Source: Desulfatirhabdium sp040755275
GTDB lineage: Bacteria > Desulfobacterota > Desulfobacteria > Desulfobacterales > Desulfatirhabdiaceae
Direction of reading: 5' to 3'
Length of the DNA stretch: 7,811 nt
NCBI GenBank assembly: GCA_040755275.1
Contig: JBFMBE010000170.1
Span: 1 to 7,811, forward strand
Shown: positions 1 through 5,689 of the stretch, one piece after another
Layout of the letters: every line of letters starts with the position of its first letter
Numbering within the stretch: the first letter of the stretch is position 1
Position numbers and translations under genes: made by a program
The notes under the pieces: generated by a model
Databases searched by the model: none
What the model saw: only the letters and a program-made list of their open reading frames with translations
Told to the model about the DNA's origin: nothing

Positions 1-41
1 CCTGTTGCAACTCAGCAATTCTGTATTCCAAGTTTGGCTAT

Positions 42-78
42 CCGCCCGATCCTACGAGATCGGGCGGCTGAGTTTTTT
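42..78 (+). terminator. Possible rho-independent terminator within repeat copy 1
   Basis: A perfect 10-bp stem with a 6-nt loop (42-67) is followed, after CTGAG, by six T residues on the plus strand. It could end a plus-strand gene entering from the left of the window. The T-run is five bases from the stem and is not kept in copy 2, so the hairpin may simply be part of the repeat. Confidence 0.3.
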
Positions 79-151
79 CGCAGCATCGAAAAAGGTTCCC
101 CAGTCACCCCGCGACTCGACAGAGACTGCCTGACTTTTTGCGACTCCATCA
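42..151 (+). repeat. X-20mer interspersed repeat, copy 1
   Basis: The first of four related intergenic elements. The X part opens with a perfect hairpin (CCGCCCGATC at 42-51 and GATCGGGCGG at 58-67), then a second small stem (TTTTTCG at 74-80, CGAAAAA at 87-93). The spacer contains TTCCCCAGTCACCCCGC, nearly identical to copy 4 at the right end of the window. The element ends in GACTTTTTGCGACTCCATCA, which matches the 20-mer of copies 3 and 4 at 17 of 20 positions. CGGGCGGCTGAGTTT (61-75) is identical to the reverse complement of 2699-2713 in copy 2. It points rightwards toward the 3' end of the mazG operon. Its last 20 bases are also the left end of the palindromic element at 132-334. Repeat membership is seen directly; function is unknown. 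Confidence 0.8.
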
Positions 152-334
152 TGCCTGACGGCTTCGCAAAAAGGCCGGATGCTGTGTCGTGCTGCATCCC
201 TCGTCGTTGCGGCGTACGTTTCCGTACGCCTCACTCCTCGGGATTTGCACTCCTTGCCTGCGGCCTTTTTTCGAAGCCGTCCATATGATGGACTTTTTGC
301 GGGGCCATCATGCCTTATGGGGTCGCAAAAAGTC
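132..334. repeat. 203-bp near-palindromic, MITE/REP-like element
   Basis: The outer ends are inverted repeats matching at 18 of 20 positions: GACTTTTTGCGACTCCATCA at 132-151 and, as reverse complement, GACTTTTTGCGACCCCATAA at 315-334. Nested inside is a second inverted pair, 157-177 against 261-281, matching at 20 of 21. The centre is a perfect 8-bp palindrome, GGCGTACG (211-218) and CGTACGCC (223-230), with a 4-nt loop. Each end also folds alone: 134-143 with 164-173 (10 bp) and 291-301 with 324-334 (11 bp). The 20-mer GACTTTTTGCGGGGCCATCA occurs exactly at 291-310. No coding potential and no clear target-site duplication were seen. It resembles a non-autonomous mobile palindrome, but no transposase is present to assign it. 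Confidence 0.75.
291..334 (-). other. Stem-loop just downstream of mazG
   Basis: In the mazG transcript this would be an 11-bp perfect stem (GACTTTTTGCG with CGCAAAAAGTC) starting 7 nt after the stop codon, with an additional CCAT/ATGG pairing inside the loop. It could protect the mRNA 3' end or aid termination. No U-tract follows the stem on the minus strand, so it is not a classical intrinsic terminator. It is also one arm of the 132-334 element. Confidence 0.5.
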
Positions 335-341
335 GTCTTTC

Positions 342-1160
342 CTACGATGAAGAGGATTCCATCTTCGCCCGGCTCCACAGGCTCTGCCACTCGTCCATCG
401 TCAATGCGTTCAAGTCCCCATTGGTACGGCTGACTTCCACCTCCATCCGCCGAAAGCGTTCTTCGAATTTTCGCGTGGATTCGGCAAGTGCCGTTTCGGG
501 ATGGATACCGGCGAATCGGGCGACATTGACGAGGGTGAACAGGATGTCTCCGAATTCCATCGAAAGCCGCTTCCGATTCTCCTCTCCTGCATCTCGATCG
601 TCGGTTCTGCGGACTTCGGCCAGAAATTCGAGCCACTCTTCCTCGACTTTTTTCATGACATCCGGAAGCGTCTCCCAATCGAAGCCGGCCTTGGCGGCCC
701 TGTCCGACACACGATAGGCCCGAACCAGGGCCGGAACTCCTTTCGGAATGGAATCGAAGAGACCCGAAGGCCCCTGACCGGACTTTTCGGCCTGCTTGAT
801 CTGCTGCCAGCGTCTGCGGACCCCGTCGCTCGTCTCGATCGTTTCCTCTCCGAAGACATGGGGATGACGACGGATCATCTTCTCGACATTGCGCTTGACA
901 ATCCCATCGAGGGACATGCCATGACGTTCGCGATACAAATGCAGCAGAAACAGCAGTTGAAACAGCACATCGCCCATTTCTTCCTCGATGTCTGCGGAAT
1001 CGTCCCTGTGCACGGCATCGATCAGCTCATACATTTCCTCGATGAGATAGACGGTGAGGGTTTGCGGGGTCTGCTTGCGATCCCACGGACATCCGTTCGG
1101 AGCGGTCAACCGCTCGATCAATTCCGTGATCTTTCCGATCGTTTCGGTAGGGTCATTCAA
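342..1160 (-). CDS. mazG: Nucleoside triphosphate pyrophosphohydrolase MazG
   Basis: A MazG-family all-alpha NTP pyrophosphohydrolase, a cytosolic enzyme that converts NTPs to NMP and pyrophosphate and is linked in the family to nucleotide-pool sanitation. Counted from the start used here (272 residues), it carries NGCPWD at 22-27 and the first metal-binding set EExxE at 41-45 with ExxGD-type acids at 61-64. The family signature RRHPHVF is at 97-103, and a second, C-terminal MazG repeat has acids at 173-175 and EFGD at 202-205. The length fits the roughly 263-residue E. coli protein, with both domains complete. The start is uncertain. The TTG at 1160 overlaps the cvpA stop by 4 bp (TTGA) and gives family length. 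An in-frame ATG at 1247 would give 301 residues but overlap cvpA by 91 bp, with no clear Shine-Dalgarno. It is the last gene of the three-gene block. The function call is firm; the start is less so. Confidence 0.93.
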   Translation of the reverse strand: MNDPTETIGKITELIERLTAPNGCPWDRKQTPQTLTVYLIEEMYELIDAVHRDDSADIEEEMGDVLFQLLFLLHLYRERHGMSLDGIVKRNVEKMIRRHPHVFGEETIETSDGVRRRWQQIKQAEKSGQGPSGLFDSIPKGVPALVRAYRVSDRAAKAGFDWETLPDVMKKVEEEWLEFLAEVRRTDDRDAGEENRKRLSMEFGDILFTLVNVARFAGIHPETALAESTRKFEERFRRMEVEVSRTNGDLNALTMDEWQSLWSRAKMESSSS

Positions 1161-1684
1161 ATCGGCAGGTTCCAATGTTTCTTCAGTTCCCGGATCTTCT
1201 GTTCGTATTCGAATTTCATTTCCTTGGAGATCATCATCGATATCCATTCCGAAACCCGACTGATGTAGGGAGCCGTGACGGAATCCCGGATCAGCGGCGC
1301 ACCCTTTGGCAAAAAGGCGGTCAGCATGACAACGAGGATGCTGGCCACCAGAACCGCCTTGGCCGTTCCGAAGGCAAACCCGAAAATGCGGTCGATCCAA
1401 CCCAGAAAGGAAACATTCATGAAATATCGGATGATGAGACCGAGGATATTGACGGCGATGAAAACGCCGCAGAACACGACGACAAAACCGATGATCTTGG
1501 CGTATCCCGGGTTGGCCACCCAGCCTTGAACCATCTCGGCCACCTGCCCGTAATAGGTGTAGGCCCCGTAATATCCGCAGATGACACCGACGATGGAGCT
1601 GATTTCCTTGATGATCCCGCGGAAGAATCCCCGGATCACGCAGTATCCGAAAATGACCAATACGATGGTATCGAGTGTGTTCAT
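1157..1684 (-). CDS. cvpA: CvpA family membrane protein
   Basis: An inner-membrane protein of the CvpA family (175 residues; E. coli CvpA has about 162). The family was named for colicin V production, and its molecular activity is still poorly defined. Four hydrophobic segments are visible at about residues 3-21, 28-48, 62-87 and 102-124. The conserved stretch LGWIDRIFGFAFGTAKAVLV (94-113) carries the typical G-x-x-D-R-x-x-G-x-x-x-G pattern, and the N-terminus (LDTIVL, then RGFFRGIIKE) is also typical. A charged tail with EYEQKIRELKKH follows the last helix. The ATG lies 7 bp after the stop of the upstream gene, with only a weak Shine-Dalgarno-like GGAACGA far upstream, so translational coupling is likely. 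Its stop overlaps the proposed mazG start. In-frame sequence upstream of the ATG overlaps the preceding gene and does not look like CvpA. Confidence 0.92.
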   Translation of the reverse strand: MNTLDTIVLVIFGYCVIRGFFRGIIKEISSIVGVICGYYGAYTYYGQVAEMVQGWVANPGYAKIIGFVVVFCGVFIAVNILGLIIRYFMNVSFLGWIDRIFGFAFGTAKAVLVASILVVMLTAFLPKGAPLIRDSVTAPYISRVSEWISMMISKEMKFEYEQKIRELKKHWNLPI

Positions 1685-1691
1685 GTTGGGT

Positions 1692-2591
1692 TCAATTCGT
1701 TCCACACAAATGGTTGATGGATTTACAAAGAGGTCGGACGGAAAACATCCGGCCGAAGCGCAGGATGTCCGCATCGGTATGAACCGTTCTGCCGCGATAG
1801 TAGACCACGAGAATCCGGTCCGCCACACGATCATAGCGGATGAAACACCACGACCGATTTCTGGACGGGAGGATCCGAGCAAACCAACCCTGCGGATGCG
1901 GGTAGCCCACCCTCGCATCGTCTTCAGAGAGATGATCGATCCTGGACCAGCCCACCTTCCCACATACCCGCTCACCCAAGGATTCGAGGGAATGGCTCCT
2001 CAGCAGCTCGGTTGCGGCCGCCCAGCGAAGGAAGCGGATATTCCCACGTTCGGCGCGAAATTGCAATTCGAATAAACCGGGATGGAACGCGAACCGTTCC
2101 AAGTGGAAATCTTCGGGGACGGTCAGCGCGATATCATAGAGAGCAAACCGGATTCCGGATCCTGTTTCATGATCGGAAAAACCAGCGAGCGCCGGCAGGA
2201 TAACCGTCCAGATCTTCTGCGGATCGTTCGAAACGTCGGAAGAAACCGTCCATCGAAAGACCGTGACCGTCTGGCACCGATGACAGTGGCGAAGAATCTC
2301 GATGCCATTGCCCACGTCGTTTTTCCATTCGAAGCCATTCCAATGGACATCCGCAGTCTGAGGCATGTCCTTCGGCAATAGGATCGGCGAAAGGACATCC
2401 CCCTTTTTCCGGCACTCTCGTTTCCATTTCTCGACGAAAGCCGGAAAATCCACGGGAGCGGATCCCCTGCGCCACTGCACATCTACGACCGGTCTCTCTC
2501 CTTGCTGGAAGCAGAGACGGTTCTTTCCGATGCGTGTCATCTCCCAGTCGTCCGGTACCGGGAAACCGATTCCGTTCCAGAAGATCTTCAT
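1692..2591 (-). CDS. Hypothetical protein with two similar halves
   Basis: A 299-residue protein I do not recognise. No signal peptide or membrane helix is evident, so it is probably cytosolic. It is rich in aromatic residues and arginine. The two halves look related. Residues 7-43 start with GIGFPVPDDW and lead to VVDVQWRRG; residues 153-190 start with DIALTVPEDF and lead to a comparable ELQFRAERG stretch. Later, VTVFRWTVSSD (109-119) parallels ILVVYYRGRTVHTD (260-273). This suggests a duplicated beta-rich module. HCHRC at 102-106 is notable but too short to call a metal site. The start is uncertain: ATG at 2591 is preferred, but a GTG at 2606 is in frame and would add five residues; neither has a strong Shine-Dalgarno. 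It begins the block leading into cvpA and mazG, with repeat copy 2 ending 31 bp upstream. No function is proposed. Confidence 0.8.
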   Translation of the reverse strand: MKIFWNGIGFPVPDDWEMTRIGKNRLCFQQGERPVVDVQWRRGSAPVDFPAFVEKWKRECRKKGDVLSPILLPKDMPQTADVHWNGFEWKNDVGNGIEILRHCHRCQTVTVFRWTVSSDVSNDPQKIWTVILPALAGFSDHETGSGIRFALYDIALTVPEDFHLERFAFHPGLFELQFRAERGNIRFLRWAAATELLRSHSLESLGERVCGKVGWSRIDHLSEDDARVGYPHPQGWFARILPSRNRSWCFIRYDRVADRILVVYYRGRTVHTDADILRFGRMFSVRPLCKSINHLCGTN

Positions 2592-2622
2592 CAACCCGAT
2601 CGCCACACCGTTGAGTTATGAA

Positions 2623-2731
2623 AGATGGCCCCGCAAATAGTCGGAAAGTCTCGTCATCGTCGCATGGCAGGACATACGCCTTTTTCGCTGCAGCGGATAA
2701 ACTCAGCCGCCCGAGCTCGTAAGGGCCGGGC
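2623..2731 (-). repeat. X-20mer interspersed repeat, copy 2
   Basis: A minus-strand copy. Read on the minus strand it begins near GCCCGGCCCTTACGAG, contains CGGGCGGCTGAGTTT (2699-2713, identical to copy 1), then ATCCGCTGCAGC shared with copy 3, GAAAAAGG shared with copy 1, a 34-bp spacer, and ends with GACTATTTGCGGGGCCATCT (2623-2642), 18 of 20 to the consensus 20-mer. It points into the 5' end of the hypothetical-cvpA-mazG block and lies in the likely promoter/leader region of that operon. No convincing sigma-70 promoter was resolved inside it. Confidence 0.8.
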
Positions 2732-2771
2732 ATTGGGTCAGTCATTCGATACAGGCCGGTAAGCCACAACG

Positions 2772-2795
2772 GTTTGATTTTCAAACATTTGTTTG
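2772..2795. other. Small alternative hairpins between repeat copies 2 and 3
   Basis: GTTTGA (2772-2777) pairs with TCAAAC (2781-2786), and the overlapping CAAAC (2782-2786) pairs with GTTTG (2791-2795), so two mutually exclusive small stems are possible. They sit in the 79-bp gap between back-to-back repeat copies 2 and 3. The remainder of that gap (2732-2810) shows no gene or recognisable site. Confidence 0.4.
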
Positions 2796-2810
2796 TTGTT
2801 GAACGCCGCC

Positions 2811-2936
2811 CGGCCCAACGATCTCCGGCGGCTTCAAACAAGTATCCGCTGCAGCATCAAAAGGCATATGCCCCGCCATGCTCAGGCCCGGCAATCGACA
2901 AAATCGGGGTAGTTGCGACTTTTTGCGGGGCCATCA
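2811..2936 (+). repeat. X-20mer interspersed repeat, copy 3
   Basis: A plus-strand copy. TCCGGCGGCTTCAAACA (2824-2840) is identical over 17 bases to the reverse complement of 7782-7798 in copy 4, and ATCCGCTGCAGC is shared with copy 2. It continues with a CAAAAGG motif and a spacer containing CCCCGCCATGC, and ends in the exact 20-mer GACTTTTTGCGGGGCCATCA (2917-2936). It points into the 3' end of the transporter operon and is back-to-back with copy 2. Confidence 0.82.
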
Positions 2937-2977
2937 AGAAAGATACCCCACCTCGTTCTTGCGACGTCCACTTTCGG

Positions 2978-3012
2978 CCCACTGCCCACTGCCGACTGCC
3001 GACTACCCACCG
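2978..3012. repeat. Heptamer tandem repeat, five units
   Basis: Five consecutive 7-bp units of the form CCSACTG: CCCACTG, CCCACTG, CCGACTG, CCGACTA and CCCACCG. The array ends 5 bp beyond the stop codon of the 211-residue secreted-protein gene. The phasing is exact, with drift in the last two units. Short heptameric tandem repeats of this style are known from intergenic DNA of several bacterial groups; the function here is unknown. Confidence 0.7.
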
Positions 3013-3017
3013 ATCCC

Positions 3018-3653
3018 TCACTTGGGCATCAGCGCTTCCCATCCGGAAGCATCCATCGCTTCCGCGACCCGCTCCTTCGCCTCTTTCGGCCGCTTTCCTT
3101 CGGGATGTTTCCGTTCATAGCAGGAGCGCTCTTTTTCGACGGCATCCATCCAGGTCAGCTTGACGGTATTGCCGATCCTCTCGTCCGTATCGACCGGGTT
3201 ATGCTGAACGATCAGCGCAATCCTCCTTCCCTCGGCATCCCGAAACGACCACTTCCAGGCCAGCACATTCTGAAAGGGATCCCCCCTCCATTCGGGTTTC
3301 TGACCGAAGCGGGCCTTCATCCTCCGGACCAGTTCTTCGAAGAAGCTCCGCGTATCGTTCGCGTATTTGAACTTCAGACGTAAGATCTTCCCCGGATAGA
3401 CACAGGAACCGTAAGCGACGATTCCGGTCTTGAAACCTGCAGGTACGAGGACTTCTGCCTCGGTGATGAATTCGGCATAGCGGACCGGAAGGGCCGTCTG
3501 GGAAAGCACCCTGTCGCCGTAATTGGAAATATCCGATCCGAGAAAGAAACCAGCGATCTCGTGCGGTACGGCGGCCTGAACACTGGAGGCCAGGACAAGG
3601 CCGGAGAGCATCAGAAAAATGGCGATCAGCCGACGACAGGATAGATGGAACAT
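3018..3653 (-). CDS. Hypothetical exported (periplasmic) protein
   Basis: A 211-residue protein that I cannot place in a named family. The N-terminus is a clear Sec signal peptide: basic CRR at 6-8, hydrophobic core at about 9-23, and a VQA cleavage site with cleavage likely after residue 27. No lipobox and no later membrane segment are seen, so the mature protein is probably periplasmic. Its first part (PHEIAGFFLG at 30-39, then a beta-rich region to about 155) suggests a globular domain, followed by a charged, helical C-terminus (about 170-200, rich in K, E and R). One cysteine, C84, lies in YGSCVYPG and a second, C178, near the C-terminal helix. The ATG has a strong Shine-Dalgarno, AAGGAG at 3659-3664 with 5-nt spacing. 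It starts 40 bp after the OPT-like gene, so it is probably the last operon member and may serve the transporter. Confidence 0.85.
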   Translation of the reverse strand: MFHLSCRRLIAIFLMLSGLVLASSVQAAVPHEIAGFFLGSDISNYGDRVLSQTALPVRYAEFITEAEVLVPAGFKTGIVAYGSCVYPGKILRLKFKYANDTRSFFEELVRRMKARFGQKPEWRGDPFQNVLAWKWSFRDAEGRRIALIVQHNPVDTDERIGNTVKLTWMDAVEKERSCYERKHPEGKRPKEAKERVAEAMDASGWEALMPK

Positions 3654-3693
3654 GACGACTCCTTGTATCCATTTCAGGTTGTAACCGAACCGT

Positions 3694-5655
3694 TCAGTAT
3701 GCCAGCCGTTGCAGCGACTTCAGAATCAGCGTCCCCCCCATGGCGAACATGCCCGTCAACCCCATGCCGCAGGAAAACCCGGCCAGCAGCACCGGAGCGT
3801 ACTGCCGCCACATGGTGCCATAGCGTTTGAGAAAAAACCATCGTCCCAGCAATGCGCCGACGATCTCGAGGATGAGCCCATGCGGGGCACTCTGTCCAAG
3901 TCCGCGAACCACGCCGTACACCAGCAGGATTGGCAACCCGAAGAAGGCCAGAATGACATAGGTGACGACCCCCAGCCCCAGCCCCCAAAGGACGTAGGCA
4001 CCGTTCAGGGCCTGATAGAACAGGGAATTGCCCTCGAGGGTGGAGGTCTGCATGAGCAAGGTGTTCAGTGCCTGCAGGTGCCACATCTGCTGCGCATAAG
4101 GGTATTGGCTGGATGGTATGGGTGCCAGCCGCCAGATGAACTGGGAAAACAACAGGCTCGAAATCATGACCACCGGAAAGACCACGATCTCCGATTTGAT
4201 GATGCCCCGGATACTGGTTCCCGTCAACTCGATTTCCCGAAAGTCCACCGTGGCCTTCCCGTAATTGTGAATGGGTATGGGAGCATACCAGATTTCGATT
4301 CCCTGATATCCGAAGAACTTGGCCCCCGCGATGAAGCTCGCCTCCCGAACCAGCGGAAGACTGACGAACTGACCGGCGATTCCCTCCATGCGCGCCGTGA
4401 TGTAGGAGATGATCGGGGTGTAGACAAAGCCGTAACACAGAAAGAAGATCCAAGGAAAGGACGGAACCAGCCACAGGCACAGCAGCACATAGGACAGGGT
4501 CGAGCTGACATAGATGCCGATGGCGATCCAGAAATTGAAATCTCCCCGGCCCGGGGGAGGCGAGAACAGCAGCGAAAAACTCCCCCGCTGGACCCCCTCG
4601 GTCTGGCGAAAGGATTTCAGCACTTGGTAGATACCGATCACCCCGATGGCCAGTCCGAGCCCGATGCCGAAGCTCATGTAGAAATCGAAATTGTTGGCGA
4701 ACAGGGTGTCCACTGTTTCCATGCCCGGATGCCATCTGCGCAGAATGCCATGGGCATAGAGAATGGGATTGGCGACGACGGTGACGATCAGGCCGATAAA
4801 GCCGCCAATGACCGCCCAAAACGGCAGCACCATCCCGACAAAGACAAGCCCCAGATCGAGCTGGATGCCGGTGGCGACGGCAGGCAGAAATTCCTCGGTC
4901 TTCCGGGTGAGTTCCACCCAGGGGATGGGTAGGATGGTGATCGACTCCGTGAAGAACAGCCCCGAAACCGTGGGCAGCAGCACATAGATACCACCGAACA
5001 GAAGTCCGATCACCCCGCCGATCGAAAACACCCGCCATTTCCAGCCGGTCTGCCGTTCATCGGCCGATTCGGCCAGGGCCATGGTTCCAAGAGCGCCGAC
5101 AGGAGCCATCGGAAAGGGAAGTTTTTCGACGTCGCTGGTGATGCGGTACAGGGCATAGCCCAAACCGAACTGATCGATCCGTTGGATGATCTGGGAGCCG
5201 ATGAGCAGGAGGATCGGAACGAGCCAGTCCCGGTGAAAAAAGGTGCGCTCCACAAGGGAGGAGGATTCGGGCTGGGGCGCCACCCAGCCGGGGATGTATT
5301 CCGTCAGCCCCAACATCTTGGCCGCATCGGACTGCACCAGATACTGGCTCCACAACAGTCCCTGAAACGGCGAGGACATGGCCGCACCCGCCATGTAGTA
5401 CAGCAGGAAAATCTCCTGCTGCTTCAAATCGGTGTAAGCCCGCTTGGCGATTTCCGCAAAGAGGATGATCGTCACCCATCGAGCAGCAGGACCGATCCCG
5501 GTTCCAATGACCAGCTGCAGGTACATGCTGCCCGGCATCATCAGAAAGCCGATGAACACGGCGCCGACGATGGTTTTCCAGTCAAACCCCTCTTCGAAAT
5601 GCGTCGGCGTCTGCAACAGATTGCGATATTCCTGGAGCTCCTTGTCTGCAATCAT
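3694..5655 (-). CDS. OPT-like polytopic membrane transporter
   Basis: A 653-residue inner-membrane protein with many hydrophobic segments (roughly a dozen or more, for example 28-50, 83-104, 143-160, 207-230, 265-296, 327-345, 374-419, 487-507, 551-582 and 618-645). The length and the motif LPFPMAPVGALG (179-190), plus ARMEGIAGQFV (421-431), suggest the oligopeptide-transporter (OPT) superfamily or a close bacterial relative, often annotated simply as peptide transporter. The substrate cannot be read from the sequence. The N-terminus (1-27) is cytosolic-like and acidic. The ATG at 5655 follows an AAGAG-like Shine-Dalgarno; GAGG directly abuts the start. It lies 34 bp after the DUF6785-type gene and 40 bp before the exported-protein gene. 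Motif order and the C-terminal RYG plus glycine-rich helix (611-640) parallel the upstream protein, which suggests a paralogous pair. The membrane-protein call is secure; the family call is moderate. Confidence 0.8.
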   Translation of the reverse strand: MIADKELQEYRNLLQTPTHFEEGFDWKTIVGAVFIGFLMMPGSMYLQLVIGTGIGPAARWVTIILFAEIAKRAYTDLKQQEIFLLYYMAGAAMSSPFQGLLWSQYLVQSDAAKMLGLTEYIPGWVAPQPESSSLVERTFFHRDWLVPILLLIGSQIIQRIDQFGLGYALYRITSDVEKLPFPMAPVGALGTMALAESADERQTGWKWRVFSIGGVIGLLFGGIYVLLPTVSGLFFTESITILPIPWVELTRKTEEFLPAVATGIQLDLGLVFVGMVLPFWAVIGGFIGLIVTVVANPILYAHGILRRWHPGMETVDTLFANNFDFYMSFGIGLGLAIGVIGIYQVLKSFRQTEGVQRGSFSLLFSPPPGRGDFNFWIAIGIYVSSTLSYVLLCLWLVPSFPWIFFLCYGFVYTPIISYITARMEGIAGQFVSLPLVREASFIAGAKFFGYQGIEIWYAPIPIHNYGKATVDFREIELTGTSIRGIIKSEIVVFPVVMISSLLFSQFIWRLAPIPSSQYPYAQQMWHLQALNTLLMQTSTLEGNSLFYQALNGAYVLWGLGLGVVTYVILAFFGLPILLVYGVVRGLGQSAPHGLILEIVGALLGRWFFLKRYGTMWRQYAPVLLAGFSCGMGLTGMFAMGGTLILKSLQRLAY

Positions 5656-5689
5656 CCTCAGCTCTTTTCCCTGCTCCCCTTTGGTTCAA

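Noticed and set aside
42..334. Possible CRISPR array at the left end
   Set aside because: The repeated GACTTTTTGCG units are inverted and unevenly spaced, with no set of regular unique spacers and no cas gene.
52..678. Minus-strand open frame of 208 codons across the left intergenic region and the 3' part of mazG
   Set aside because: It runs through palindromic repeat DNA and out of frame with the clear MazG C-terminal domain. The product is arginine-rich with no recognisable motif.
501..1268. Plus-strand open frame of 255 codons
   Set aside because: It is antisense to mazG, whose catalytic motifs are intact on the minus strand; the translated product has no family resemblance.
3709..4932. 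Long plus-strand open frame of 407 codons
   Set aside because: It is antisense to the OPT-like gene, with a low-complexity composition rich in Q, D, P and R and no recognisable domain. It is an artefact of GC-rich codon use in the real gene.
3674..5038. Minus-strand open frame of 454 codons in another frame
   Set aside because: It overlaps the OPT-like gene completely and gives a histidine- and arginine-rich product without helices or motifs.
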